From contig NZ_JADTQG010000002.1 of the NCBI RefSeq assembly GCF_016008875.1, positions 248,001 to 312,000 of the forward strand: DNA of 64,000 nucleotides. The letters run 5' to 3'. This document shows positions 27,621 through 37,399 of the stretch, one piece after another. Both the position numbers and the translations under genes were made by a program. This DNA is from Ectopseudomonas mendocina. Its GTDB lineage: Bacteria > Pseudomonadota > Gammaproteobacteria > Pseudomonadales > Pseudomonadaceae. Each line of letters opens with the position of its first letter. Position 1 is the stretch's first letter. The notes under the pieces were generated by a model. It ran no database searches. It saw only the letters and a program-made list of their open reading frames with translations, and was not told where the DNA came from.

Positions 27621-28289
27621 GTGAAAGAGGCTTTGTCAAGCGATCAGAAAAAGACCCGCAAACCACGGGTACCGAAGCAGGAACGCAGCCAGGCGCGTCT
27701 CGAGGCGATTCTGGATACCTCGCTGCAACTGATCGCCGCGAATGGCTACGAAGCGGTCTCGATGCGCGAGATTGCGCGCGAATCCGGCCTGCCAATCGCT
27801 TCGCTGTACATGTACTTCCCGACCAAGCTGTCGATCGCCAAAGAGGTCTGGCTGCGCTACACCACCGCCATCAACGCCTCGCTGGAGGATGTGCTCAAGA
27901 CCGTCAGCGATCCGACCACCCCCGCCGATTCGGGCGCCCTGATCGAGCACCTGATCGACCTGATGGTGGGCATCCAGAGCAGTCATCCGGGCTTCGTCGA
28001 GATCTGGGGCTGCGTCGCAGCGTCTGCAGAGCTGCGCGAACTCAATCGCGAGGACACCTTCCGCGCCGCACAGGTGCTGGCGACCACGTTTCGCGTAAGC
28101 AATCCCTCACTCGACGAGACGCAGGCAGAAGGCCTTGCGCTGGTGCTCACCGAGGGCGCCACGGCGGTCACCAAACTGATCCTGACGCTTCCAGAGGAGC
28201 AGCGCCCGGCACGCATCAGGCAGCTCAAGAACAGCCTTCGACTCATTCACAGCAGCACCGTTGGTTCACTCACCCAACCGGCCGACTAG
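27621..28289 (+). CDS. TetR-family transcriptional regulator
   Basis: 222 residues. The N-terminal helix-turn-helix is SMREIARESGLPIASLYMYF (about residues 50-69) after a basic KKTRKPRVPKQERSQARLEA segment. The C-terminal ligand domain is not recognisable as to ligand. The start is GTG at 27621; an upstream ATG at 27613 is followed immediately by a stop. It is divergent from the kinase operon and just upstream of the DUF1302/DUF1329 genes, so it probably controls both sets. Confidence 0.9.
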   Translation: MKEALSSDQKKTRKPRVPKQERSQARLEAILDTSLQLIAANGYEAVSMREIARESGLPIASLYMYFPTKLSIAKEVWLRYTTAINASLEDVLKTVSDPTTPADSGALIEHLIDLMVGIQSSHPGFVEIWGCVAASAELRELNREDTFRAAQVLATTFRVSNPSLDETQAEGLALVLTEGATAVTKLILTLPEEQRPARIRQLKNSLRLIHSSTVGSLTQPAD

Positions 28290-28365
28290 CGCCTGGCGTT
28301 CGAGCGGGTGCGCCCGCCTCAGCCTCAGGTGTCAGCGGTCATTCCGAGCGCAAGCAGAGGTCACC

Positions 28366-30165
28366 ATGTTGCATAACAAGAAGAAAATGGCATTGGTTGT
28401 GGGGCTTAGCCTTTGTGGGGCAAAGGCGCCAGCCTTCCAGATCGACACCGGGCCGAACGTCACCACGACCCTGGAAAGCGTCGCCGAATTCACCTCGATC
28501 TACCGCACGGGCTCGCCCGAGCACATCGAGCGGGGTGGAGAGAACATTTTCATCAACAACAACGATGGCAGCGAGTACTACGACAAGGGCTTCGTCTCCA
28601 ACGAGTTCAAGCTGACCTCGGAGCTGCACGTGCGCACCCAGCAGGATGGCCTGTTCGTCCGCGGTACCGCCTGGTACGACACCCAGATCATGGACAACGC
28701 GCCCACCGGCGACGGCTTCGCGACGCACAACACCGACAGTGACAAGCGCTACCCCTCCGATCTGAAGAACCGCTCCGGGCATCGCGCCCGCCTGCTCGAC
28801 GCCTACCTCTACACCAACCGCTATATGGGCGAGATGCCGGTGAGTGTGCGGCTCGGCCGCCAGGTACTGAACTGGGGCGAAGGCATCTTCTACGCCGACG
28901 GGCTCAACGTGATCAACCCGGTGGATATCGGCCGCGTGGTGCTGCCCAACGCCAGTTTCAAGGATGCCCTGCTGCCGACCAACATGATCTCGGCCCAGTT
29001 CGGCCTGACCGATGCCCTCAACTTCGAGACCTTCTACGGGCTCGAGTGGAAGGGCCACGAACTGATGCCAACCGGCGCCTTCTTCAACAACCAGGACTAT
29101 TTCGGCAAGGGCAGCAATGGTGTGCTGATTGACCTGCGCAACCAATTGGGACCGTTGACCGACCTGGTGCCAGGGCTCAACGGCGAGAATGGCATCGTCG
29201 CCGGCGCTCGCTACGGACGCGAGCATGACGCGCGTGACAGCGGCCAGTACGGCTTCGCCCTGCGCTACCTGGTCGAGGACTGGAGCAACACCGAGTTCAG
29301 CCTCTACTACCTCAACTACCACAGCAAGGTGCCTTTCCTGCGCGTGCAGAAGGGCCTGTCCAGCGCCTGCAGCGCTGGCAGCGGCGGCCGCTTCGCCGAC
29401 CTGTGCGGCCTCGCCCAGCTGTTCGATCCTGCGTCGGTACCATTGGTCGATGGCCTCGCCTTTCTCGACAGCACCCGTTACGACTTCATCTACCCCGAAG
29501 ATATCCGCCTGTTCGGCTTCAGCGTGTCCGGCACGGTGGGCGACACCAGCCTGGCCGGCGAGCTGACCTATCGACCCAATGCTCCGCTGGAGCCGTCGAT
29601 GACCTACGAGCTGGAACAGATGGCTGAGGGCGCCCTGGGCGCAGGAGGGGCCAGCGGCGCCAGTATCGATCTCGGCGAGTTCGGCGACGGCTCGGCCAAC
29701 GACCCACGCAGCAGCATCGATCTGTACAAGCGCCACGAGCTCTACACCGGATCGGTATCGGCCATCCATACCTTCGGCCCGACCGCCGGCCTGGACGATC
29801 TGATGGTGCTGGCCGAAGCGGCCTTCAACCATATCCCCGGCGGCCTGCTGGACTCGGTCAACTACGCCTATCTGGACTCCTTCGCCTGGGGCTACACGGT
29901 GAACTTCACCGGCCTGATTCAGGACGTGCAACCGAACCTCGATCTGATGCCTGCCGTCACCTTCCGCCAGGACGTCTCGGGCACCTCGCCGACACTCAAC
30001 GAGAACTTCGTGCAGGGGCGCAAATCGGCCACGCTCGAAATTGGCCTCAAGTACGGCCAGAAGCTCGGCGGCAAGCTGGCCTACACCTCGTTCTGGGGCG
30101 CTCGCAAAGACAACTCGCTCATCGATCGCGATCACCTCGCGCTCAATGTCTCCTACTCCTTCTGA
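28366..30165 (+). CDS. DUF1302-family envelope protein
   Basis: 599 residues. The start at 28366 gives a signal peptide (MLHNKKKMALVVGLSLCGA then KAPAF). The mature part is rich in alternating aromatic and polar segments, with VRLGRQVLNWGEGIFYADGL as a familiar DUF1302 phrase, and ends in DHLALNVSYSF, a terminal aromatic residue as in outer-membrane beta-barrels. DUF1302 proteins usually stand next to DUF1329 proteins, as here, and occur with hydrophobic-substrate catabolism. The exact function is unknown. The frame is open back to 28261, overlapping tetR, but that part is not coding. Confidence 0.85.
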   Translation: MLHNKKKMALVVGLSLCGAKAPAFQIDTGPNVTTTLESVAEFTSIYRTGSPEHIERGGENIFINNNDGSEYYDKGFVSNEFKLTSELHVRTQQDGLFVRGTAWYDTQIMDNAPTGDGFATHNTDSDKRYPSDLKNRSGHRARLLDAYLYTNRYMGEMPVSVRLGRQVLNWGEGIFYADGLNVINPVDIGRVVLPNASFKDALLPTNMISAQFGLTDALNFETFYGLEWKGHELMPTGAFFNNQDYFGKGSNGVLIDLRNQLGPLTDLVPGLNGENGIVAGARYGREHDARDSGQYGFALRYLVEDWSNTEFSLYYLNYHSKVPFLRVQKGLSSACSAGSGGRFADLCGLAQLFDPASVPLVDGLAFLDSTRYDFIYPEDIRLFGFSVSGTVGDTSLAGELTYRPNAPLEPSMTYELEQMAEGALGAGGASGASIDLGEFGDGSANDPRSSIDLYKRHELYTGSVSAIHTFGPTAGLDDLMVLAEAAFNHIPGGLLDSVNYAYLDSFAWGYTVNFTGLIQDVQPNLDLMPAVTFRQDVSGTSPTLNENFVQGRKSATLEIGLKYGQKLGGKLAYTSFWGARKDNSLIDRDHLALNVSYSF

Positions 30166-30179
30166 CGGCGGAAACGACA

Positions 30180-31544
30180 ATGAATAAGAATGTTCTACGC
30201 CTGAGCGCTCTGCTGCTGGCCATCGGTCTGCAGATGCCCCTGCTCGCCCATGCCAAGGTCAGCGACGAACGTGCCGCACAACTCGGCAGCACGCTCACTC
30301 CATTCGGTGCCGAGCGCCAGGGCGACCCGGCCAAGGGCGTTCCCGAATGGACGGGCGGCTTGCAGGAACTGCCTGCCGGGTACAGGGGCCCTGGCAGTTT
30401 TCATGTCGATCCATTCGCCAACGAGACGCCGCTGCGCATAATCGACGCGCAAAACATGGGCAGCGACGAAGACAACCTCAGCCCGGGCGTGAAAGCCTTG
30501 TTGAAGTCCTTTCCCCAGACTTTCAAGATCCCGGTGTATCCGAGCCACCGCAGTGCTGCGGCGCCAGAAGACATCTATCAGAACACGCGGCGCAACGCGG
30601 TCGATGCCGCTCTGGCAGAAGGCGGCAATGGTCTGGATGGAGCTTACGCCGGTATCCCCTTCCCGATCCCCAACGACGGCCACGAAGCGATCTGGAACCA
30701 CATCACTCGCTGGCAGGGCCGCTACGTCGTGGAAGTTGCGAACACTGCGCAAGTGACCACCAGCGGTAGCCATTCGATCATCCGCGAACGAATGGAGATG
30801 TTTTCCACCTACTACGACCCGAGCAAGAACGTCGGCACACTGGCGAACGTGCTGCAGAACTTCATGAGCGAGCTGCTGCCACCGTCACGCGAGGCAGGCC
30901 GCAAATTGCTGGTGCGGGACTTCATCAATCAGGTCGAGGAGCCACGGGCAGCCTGGGTCTATACCCCCGGACAACGCCGTGTGCGTCGCGCTCCGACCCT
31001 GGCCTACGACACCCCCAATGACGGTATCTACGCCGACGATACCGACATGTTCAACGGCGCCACCGATCGTTACGACTGGAAGCTGATCGGCAAGCAGACA
31101 CTGCTGGTGCCCTACCACAACTACGCCATGGAGCAGCCCGGCGTCACCACTGCAAAACTGCTCATGCCGGGCCATCTCAACCCTGACTACACCCGCTGGG
31201 AAATGCACCGTGTGTGGGTGGTGGAGGCCACGCTGCGCCCCGGCCAGCGCCACGTGCATGCCAAGCGCCGCTTCTACCTCGACGAGGACAGCTGGTACGC
31301 CCTGATGGTGGAAAACTACGACTCGCGCGGCTCGCTCTGGCACGTGAATCTGGCGTTCAGCAAGAACGCTTACGAGGTGCCGACGATCACCCCGGTGAAC
31401 GTCGTGTACCACGACCTCAATGCGCGAACCTATACCGTCATCGGCTTGCGCAACGGCGAGAAGACGCCGCGCCAGTTCCACCTGCAGGCACCGCCGGCTG
31501 GTTACTGGACCCCGGCCACCCTGCGCCGCACAGGCACTCAGTGA
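30180..31544 (+). CDS. DUF1329-family periplasmic/outer-membrane-associated protein
   Basis: 454 residues with a signal peptide ending LLAHAKVSDE. Recognisable DUF1329 parts are LTPFGAERQGDPAKGVPEW and PEWTGGLQELP near the N-terminus, and YNHYRMDAP-like YDWKLIGKQTLLVPYHNYAM in the second half. The family is structurally LolB/outer-membrane-lipoprotein-like and may bind hydrophobic compounds. It begins 14 bp after the DUF1302 gene, with which it forms an operon. Confidence 0.85.
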   Translation: MNKNVLRLSALLLAIGLQMPLLAHAKVSDERAAQLGSTLTPFGAERQGDPAKGVPEWTGGLQELPAGYRGPGSFHVDPFANETPLRIIDAQNMGSDEDNLSPGVKALLKSFPQTFKIPVYPSHRSAAAPEDIYQNTRRNAVDAALAEGGNGLDGAYAGIPFPIPNDGHEAIWNHITRWQGRYVVEVANTAQVTTSGSHSIIRERMEMFSTYYDPSKNVGTLANVLQNFMSELLPPSREAGRKLLVRDFINQVEEPRAAWVYTPGQRRVRRAPTLAYDTPNDGIYADDTDMFNGATDRYDWKLIGKQTLLVPYHNYAMEQPGVTTAKLLMPGHLNPDYTRWEMHRVWVVEATLRPGQRHVHAKRRFYLDEDSWYALMVENYDSRGSLWHVNLAFSKNAYEVPTITPVNVVYHDLNARTYTVIGLRNGEKTPRQFHLQAPPAGYWTPATLRRTGTQ

Positions 31545-31552
31545 CCCCACTC

Positions 31553-31575
31553 GGCGGGAGCGTTCGCCTCCCGCC
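31553..31575 (+). terminator. Hairpin after the DUF1329 gene, possible transcript end
   Basis: GGCGGGAG / CTCCCGCC with a 7-base loop, 9 bp after the stop, but without a T run. The rest of the 306-bp gap to 31850 holds no gene, repeat or clear promoter that I can see. Confidence 0.45.
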
Positions 31576-31850
31576 GCGCTCACCGCCCTGGTGCTCTGGG
31601 CCAATCAGACACATGTGTGTTTTCTCATCTCGCAACCGGCGCGGATACAACTGCACTATCGCCAGGGTGAATGGGCAGTGCTGCAACCACTGCTGGGGAC
31701 GACCTGCCGCGCTATTCGGCAGTAGTGAGCCATAGCCGCAAACCGTGCGAAGCCATTCACCACGGGCATCTTCCGGCGGCAACCGGGCAAGGGTCTGGCT
31801 GAGACAAACGCCTGGTCTTATGCTGCGCTCTTTTCGTGCGAGCCTGACCG

Positions 31851-32627
31851 ATGACGCTGTTCGACCTGCTGCTGTTGGCCCTCGCCGGTTTCGCCGCTGG
31901 GGGCATGAATGCCCTGGCTGGCGGCGGCACCTTCTTCTCCTTCCCCGCCCTGCTCGCAGCGGGCCTGCCGCCGGTGACGGCCAATGCCACCAACGCCGTG
32001 GCGCTATGGCCCGCCAGCCTGGCCGGCGCCTGGGCCGCGCGAGCGTCGCTACGGCCGCTGGGCCGTTACCTGATCCCGCTGCTGCTGGCCGGTCTGGCCG
32101 GCGGTTTGCTCGGTGGCCTGTTGCTGCTGGCTGGCGGCGATGACGTATTCCGCGTGCTGATCCCCTGGCTGCTGCTGGCGGCCACCGCACTGTTCGCCGC
32201 CAGCCCCTGGCTGGGGCGCTGGCTGGCCGCGCGACGCAAGCACAAGGCAACCGAACATCCACCGCACACGCCGCTGTCGCTGGGCGCGCATATCGGCGTG
32301 TCGATCTACGGCGGCTTCTTCGGCGCCGGCATGGGCATCCTGCAACTCGCGGCGTTCTCCATCGAAGGCCACCCGCTGGCTCGCGCCAACGCCCTGAAGA
32401 ACCTGATTTCGGCGGTGATCTACAGCATCGCCACACTGACCTTCATCGTCGCCGGTCGGGTCAGTTGGTACGAATTGGCCATCCTGCTCACCGGCGCCAC
32501 GATCGGCGGTTACGTCGGCGGTGCATTGGGCGAAAAACTGCCGCCCGCACTGCTGCGCAGCTTCGTCATCCTGGTGGGCAGCACGATGACCCTGTACTAC
32601 TTCTGGAGCACCTATCTCGCGGTCTGA
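31851..32627 (+). CDS. TauE/SafE-family sulfite/organosulfonate exporter-like membrane protein
   Basis: 258 residues with about eight membrane segments. The N-terminal repeat FAAGGMNALAGGGTFFSFPA and the second repeat GVSIYGGFFGAGMGILQLAA (written here with overlap) are the TauE/SafE signatures. These proteins move sulfite, sulfoacetate or other small anions across the inner membrane. No sulfur-metabolism gene is nearby, so the substrate is open. It stands alone between the DUF1329 hairpin and a REP-like repeat. Confidence 0.88.
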   Translation: MTLFDLLLLALAGFAAGGMNALAGGGTFFSFPALLAAGLPPVTANATNAVALWPASLAGAWAARASLRPLGRYLIPLLLAGLAGGLLGGLLLLAGGDDVFRVLIPWLLLAATALFAASPWLGRWLAARRKHKATEHPPHTPLSLGAHIGVSIYGGFFGAGMGILQLAAFSIEGHPLARANALKNLISAVIYSIATLTFIVAGRVSWYELAILLTGATIGGYVGGALGEKLPPALLRSFVILVGSTMTLYYFWSTYLAV

Positions 32628-32636
32628 TACGGACAG

Positions 32637-32706
32637 GTAGGAGCGATTTTATTCGCGATGGAGTTAATGCCGCCCCCGCCAGAATCGCGAATAAACTCGC
32701 TCCTAC
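32637..32706. repeat. REP-like inverted repeat before xseB
   Basis: Arms GTAGGAGCGATTTTATTCGC and an imperfect mirror ending CGCTCCTAC. Same family as the copies at 11923, 14381 and 58327. Confidence 0.75.
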
Positions 32707-32772
32707 ACTTTGCCCGAGTGGCGCGGCTCTGCTAGTGTCGCGCCCGATCCAGAATCAGCGAGAACCCGCACC

Positions 32773-33015
32773 ATGGCCCGCAAGAAAGCCGCCCCCGACT
32801 TCGAACACTCACTCGCCGAGTTGCAGACTCTGGTCGAGCGCATGGAGAGCGGCGAGCTGTCGCTGGAAGACTCGCTGACCGCCTTCGAGCAGGGCATCGG
32901 CCTGACCCGCGAATGCCAGGCCGCCCTCGCCCAGGCCGAACAGAAAGTGCAGATCCTGCTGGAGCGCGATGGCGAGCTGCAGCCAGCGCCCTTCGATACG
33001 GACGAAACGGCATGA
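32773..33015 (+). CDS. xseB: Exodeoxyribonuclease VII small subunit
   Basis: 80 residues, the normal size. The family core [20 protein letters not shown] and [20 protein letters not shown] is complete. It combines with XseA to degrade single-stranded DNA. The ATG at 32773 is chosen; the frame is open to 32710, but that adds atypical residues. Its stop overlaps the ispA start (ATGA). Confidence 0.96.
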   Translation: MARKKAAPDFEHSLAELQTLVERMESGELSLEDSLTAFEQGIGLTRECQAALAQAEQKVQILLERDGELQPAPFDTDETA

Positions 33016-33899
33016 TCGCGGCGTACCAGAAACGCTGCCAGACCCGCGTCGACACTTCCCTGGAAGCCCTGTTCCAGCCCCCCCGCACAGAACTCGAGCG
33101 GCTTTACCAGGCCATGCGCTACAGCGTCATGAATGGCGGCAAGCGCGTGCGCCCGCTGCTGGTCTACGCCGCCTGCGAAGCGCTGGAGGGCGATATCGAG
33201 CGCGCCGACGGCGCCGCCTGCGCGGTGGAGCTGATCCATGCCTATTCGCTGGTGCATGACGACCTGCCGGCGATGGACGACGACGATCTGCGTCGCGGCC
33301 AGCCCACCACCCACAAAGCCTTCGACGAGGCCAGTGCCATCCTTGCCGGCGACGCCCTGCAAAGCCTGGCCTTCGGCGTACTCGCCGACCGCCGCAGCAA
33401 CCCACAGGACGCCGAGATACGCCTGCAGATGGTCGAAGTGCTGAGCCAGGCCGCAGGCCCCGCCGGCATGGTCGGCGGCCAGGCCATCGACCTTGGCTCG
33501 GTCGGCCTGCAACTCGACCAGCAGGCCCTGGAAGTCATGCACCGGCACAAGACCGGCGCGCTGATCGAGGCCAGCGTGGCGCTCGGCGCCCTGGCCAGCG
33601 GCAACCCCGACGAACTTGCTCGCAAGGCCCTGCTGCAATATGCCCGCGCCATCGGCCTGGCCTTCCAGGTACAGGACGACATCCTCGACGTGGAAAGCGA
33701 TACCGCCACCCTGGGCAAGACCCAAGGCAAGGACGAAGCCCACGACAAGCCCACCTACCCCGCCCTACTCGGCCTCGACGCTGCCAAGGACTACGCCTTG
33801 GAACTGCGCGACCAGGCCCTGCACGTGTTGCGCCCGTTCGGCAACAGCGCCGAACCGCTGCGCGAGCTGGCGCGCTATATCGTCGAGCGGCGCAGCTAG
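33012..33899 (+). CDS. ispA: (2E,6E)-farnesyl diphosphate synthase
   Basis: 295 residues of the trans-isoprenyl diphosphate synthase family. The first aspartate-rich motif is in [15 protein letters not shown] and the second in [15 protein letters not shown]. It condenses IPP with DMAPP and GPP to FPP. The start at 33012 overlaps xseB. In P. aeruginosa dxs follows directly; here 4.5 kb intervene. Confidence 0.96.
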   Translation: MIAAYQKRCQTRVDTSLEALFQPPRTELERLYQAMRYSVMNGGKRVRPLLVYAACEALEGDIERADGAACAVELIHAYSLVHDDLPAMDDDDLRRGQPTTHKAFDEASAILAGDALQSLAFGVLADRRSNPQDAEIRLQMVEVLSQAAGPAGMVGGQAIDLGSVGLQLDQQALEVMHRHKTGALIEASVALGALASGNPDELARKALLQYARAIGLAFQVQDDILDVESDTATLGKTQGKDEAHDKPTYPALLGLDAAKDYALELRDQALHVLRPFGNSAEPLRELARYIVERRS

Positions 33900-34120
33900 A
33901 ACCTGCCGGTATGCACGGCGCCCCTCGGCTCTTGTGGGAGCGGCTTCAGCCGCGATAGCCCAAGCCCGAGACTCTCGCGGTGATCGAGCTGCGCACAGCG
34001 CACCTACGGCTAGTGTCATCATCACCATCTATACCAGCATGATCGCCACATAAGGCTTGCTTTACCCCGGCAACCAGCCACCTAAGATGGCTCCATAACG
34101 ACAAGACGTCCGGAGCCGCC

Positions 34121-37100
34121 ATGCCCTTCCCCGCCCTGCTGATCGCCAACCGTGGCGAGATCGCCATCCGCATCGCCCAGGCCTGCGCCGACCTCGGCAT
34201 CCGCAGCGTCGCGGTGTATGCCGAGGACGACAGCGCCTGCCTGCATACGCGCAAGGCGGACCTGGCGCTGCCGCTCACAGGGCGCGGTGTGGCTGCGTAT
34301 CTGGATATGGAGCAGCTCATTGGCATTGCCCGCGAGCAGGGCTGCACGGCCATCCACCCCGGCTACGGCTTTCTCGCCGAGAACGCCGAATTCGCCCGCC
34401 GCTGCCAGGAAGCCGGGCTGACCTTCGTCGGTCCGACGCCCGAGACGCTGCAACTGTTCGGCGACAAGGCCGCCGCCCGCGATCTCGCCGAGCGCTGCGC
34501 GGTGCCACTGGTACCCGGCATCAACCAAGCGGTGACGCTGGATCAGGCTGCCGCCTTTCTCGCCGAACACGGCAGCGTGATGCTCAAGGCCCTGGCCGGC
34601 GGTGGCGGGCGCGGCATGCGCGCGGTCGATGATCCGGCGCAACTGGTCGACGCCTTTACCCGTTGTGCCTCGGAAGCCCAGGGCGCCTTCGGCAGTGGCG
34701 CGCTGTACGTGGAAAAGCGTGTGCGCCGCGCCCGGCATATCGAAGTGCAGGTACTCGGTGACGGCAGCGGCGCGGTCAGCCACCTGTGGGAGCGTGACTG
34801 CAGCCTGCAACGCCGCCACCAGAAGCTGCTGGAGATCGCGCCCAGCCCCGATTTGGATGCGGCCACCCGTGACGCGATCATCGCCAGTGCCCTGCGCCTG
34901 GCGACCGAGGTGCAGTATCGCGGCATCGGCACATTCGAGTTCCTGCTCGACCTCGACCAGCCGGGGCGCTTCTACTTCATGGAAGCCAACCCGCGCGTGC
35001 AGGTGGAGCACACCGTCACCGAGCAGGTCACCGGCGTCGACCTGCTGCACACGCAATTGCACCTGGCCGCTGGCAAGAGCCTGGCCGAGCTGAACCTGCT
35101 CACGCCACCGGCGATCAAGGGCTATGCCGTGCAGGTGCGCCTGAATCTGGAAACCCTGCACGCCGATGGCAGCGCGCGCCCGGCCAGCGGCGTGCTCGCC
35201 GCCTACCAGCCACCCTCCGGCCCTGGCCTGCGCGTGGATGGCTGTGGCTATGCCGGTTATGCCGTGAGCCCGGCCTACGACTCGCTGATCGCCAAGCTGA
35301 TCACCAGCGCCAGCGACTACCCCAGCGCCCTGCGCCGCGCCTACCGGGCGCTGTGCGAGTTCCGCATCGAAGGCGTGGCGAGCAACCTGCACCTGCTGCA
35401 GAACCTCCTGCAACGCGACGAGGTGATTGCCAACCAGGTCGATACCACCTACGTCGAGCGTCATCTGAGCGAGTTGCTGGCCGCCCGCGAGCAGGCCCAC
35501 CCGCATCGCTACTTCGCCGTTGACGCCGCGCTGCACAGCGCCAAGGCCACTGTCGATGCACCGCCTGGCACCCTGGCCTTGAACGCACCCAGCGCTGGCG
35601 TGCTGGTCAGCCTGACGCTGGCCGAGGGCGACGCCGTGGCCGCCGGCCAGAGCATCGCCGTGCTGGAAGCGATGAAAATGGAGTTCGAGGTCAAGGCCGA
35701 GCACAGCGGCATCGTCCGCGCGCTGGCCGTGGCACTCGGTGAGGCCATCGGCGAGGGCCAGGCGCTGGCGTTCCTGCAGCCGGCCGAGGTGGATGGTCTG
35801 GACAGTTATGGCGAGCAGGCGGTCGACCTGGCGCATATCCGCGCCGACCTGGCCGAGGTGCTGGAGCGCCACGCACGCCTAACCGATGCGCGCCGCCCCG
35901 AAGCCGTGGCGAAAAGGCGCAAGACCGGCCAGCGCACGGTGAGAGAAAACCTCGCGGACTTGCTCGATGCAGACAGTTTTATCGAATACGGCGCCATGGC
36001 CCTGGCTGCCCAACGCCGTCGGCGCTCGCCCGAGGAGCTGCTGGAGCTGAGCCCGGCCGATGGCCTGGTTGCCGGAATCGGCACGGTGAACGCCGCGAGC
36101 TTCGGTGCCGAGGCCGCGCGCTGCATGGCCATCGCCTACGACTACACGGTATTCGCCGGCACCCAGGGCGTGATGAACCACAAGAAGACCGACCGCATGC
36201 TGGCCCTGGCCGAGCAATGGCGCCTGCCGGTGGTGCTGTTCGCCGAAGGCGGTGGCGGCCGCCCGGGTGATACCGACTTCGTCGGCGTGGCTGGGCTGGA
36301 CTGTCACACCTTCGTCGCCATGGCCAAACTCTCCGGCCTGGTACCGACGGTGGGTGTGGTCTCCGGCCGCTGCTTCGCCGGCAACGCTGCCCTGCTCGGT
36401 TGCTGTGACGTGATCATCGCCACTCGTAACGCCAGCATCGGCATGGCTGGCCCGGCGATGATCGAAGGCGGTGGCCTGGGTAGTTTCACCCCCGAGCAGG
36501 TCGGTCCGACCAGCGTGCAAGGCCCCAACGGGGTGATCGACGTGCTGGTAGAAGACGAAGCCGCAGCGGTCGCGGTGGCCAAGCAGTACCTGGGCTATTT
36601 CCAGGGGCCGCTCAGCGACTGGCAGTGCAGCGATGCCCGCGAGCTGCGCCATGTGATCCCGGAAAACCGCCTGCGCGTGTACGACATCCGCCAGGTGATC
36701 GAGCTGCTGGCCGATCACGGCAGCGTGCTGGAACTGCGCAGCCAGTTCGCCCCCGGTCTGGTCACCGCGCTGATCCGCATCGAGGGCAAGCCGTTCGGCC
36801 TGATCGCCAACAACCCCGCGCATCTGGGTGGCGCCATCGATGCCGTGGCCGGCGACAAGGCCGCGCGCTTTCTGCAACTGTGCGAGGCGCATGACCTGCC
36901 CATCGTCTCGCTGTGCGACACCCCAGGTTTCATGGTCGGCCCGGACGCGGAAAAGCAGGCCACGGTGCGTCATGTCTCGCGCCTGTTCGTCACCGCCGCC
37001 AGCCTCACGGTGCCCTTCTTCACCCTGGTGCTGCGCAAAGGCTACGGTCTCGGCGCCCAGGCCATGGCCGCTGGCAGTTTCCACTCGCCGCTGTTCACCG

Positions 37101-37393
37101 CCGCCTGGCCCAGTGGCGAGTTCGGCGCCATGGGCCTGGAAGGTGCGGTGCGCCTGGGCTTCGCCAAGGAGCTGGCGGCCCAGCCGGACGAGGCCGCGCG
37201 CCAGGCGCTGTTCGACAAGCTGGTGGCCAAGGCCTACCAAAACGGCAAGGCGCTGAACATGGCCAGCTATCTTGAGATCGACGCCGTGATCGACCCGGCC
37301 GACAGCCGCGCCTGGCTGCTGCGCGGCCTCAATGCGGCGCCGCGTCCGCCCCGGCGCGACAGCAAGAAACGTCCCTTCATCGACACCTGGTAA
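34121..37393 (+). CDS. Single-chain acyl-CoA carboxylase (biotin carboxylase, biotinyl and carboxyltransferase domains)
   Basis: 1090 residues. Residues about 1-450 form a biotin carboxylase (start PALLIANRGEIAIRIAQACA; ATP loop LKALAGGGGRGMRAV; EANPRVQVEHTVTEQVTGVD). Residues about 480-560 are a biotinyl domain with the attachment motif EAMKM, lysine 519. Residues about 590-1090 are a carboxyltransferase (GTQGVMNHKKTDRMLALAE; LCDTPGFMVGPDAEKQA). Such fusions resemble the long-chain acyl-CoA carboxylases of actinobacteria and some proteobacteria rather than the split AccABCD. The acyl-CoA substrate is unknown. It is followed after 6 bp by an alpha/beta hydrolase gene. Confidence 0.92.
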   Translation: MPFPALLIANRGEIAIRIAQACADLGIRSVAVYAEDDSACLHTRKADLALPLTGRGVAAYLDMEQLIGIAREQGCTAIHPGYGFLAENAEFARRCQEAGLTFVGPTPETLQLFGDKAAARDLAERCAVPLVPGINQAVTLDQAAAFLAEHGSVMLKALAGGGGRGMRAVDDPAQLVDAFTRCASEAQGAFGSGALYVEKRVRRARHIEVQVLGDGSGAVSHLWERDCSLQRRHQKLLEIAPSPDLDAATRDAIIASALRLATEVQYRGIGTFEFLLDLDQPGRFYFMEANPRVQVEHTVTEQVTGVDLLHTQLHLAAGKSLAELNLLTPPAIKGYAVQVRLNLETLHADGSARPASGVLAAYQPPSGPGLRVDGCGYAGYAVSPAYDSLIAKLITSASDYPSALRRAYRALCEFRIEGVASNLHLLQNLLQRDEVIANQVDTTYVERHLSELLAAREQAHPHRYFAVDAALHSAKATVDAPPGTLALNAPSAGVLVSLTLAEGDAVAAGQSIAVLEAMKMEFEVKAEHSGIVRALAVALGEAIGEGQALAFLQPAEVDGLDSYGEQAVDLAHIRADLAEVLERHARLTDARRPEAVAKRRKTGQRTVRENLADLLDADSFIEYGAMALAAQRRRRSPEELLELSPADGLVAGIGTVNAASFGAEAARCMAIAYDYTVFAGTQGVMNHKKTDRMLALAEQWRLPVVLFAEGGGGRPGDTDFVGVAGLDCHTFVAMAKLSGLVPTVGVVSGRCFAGNAALLGCCDVIIATRNASIGMAGPAMIEGGGLGSFTPEQVGPTSVQGPNGVIDVLVEDEAAAVAVAKQYLGYFQGPLSDWQCSDARELRHVIPENRLRVYDIRQVIELLADHGSVLELRSQFAPGLVTALIRIEGKPFGLIANNPAHLGGAIDAVAGDKAARFLQLCEAHDLPIVSLCDTPGFMVGPDAEKQATVRHVSRLFVTAASLTVPFFTLVLRKGYGLGAQAMAAGSFHSPLFTAAWPSGEFGAMGLEGAVRLGFAKELAAQPDEAARQALFDKLVAKAYQNGKALNMASYLEIDAVIDPADSRAWLLRGLNAAPRPPRRDSKKRPFIDTW

Positions 37394-37399
37394 TCGTCC

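Noticed and set aside
28339..30180. 613-codon open frame on the minus strand opposite the DUF1302 gene
   Set aside because: The plus-strand protein has a signal peptide, a family phrase and a barrel-like end. The minus frame has no recognisable motif and is rich in residues produced by reading GC-rich codons backwards.
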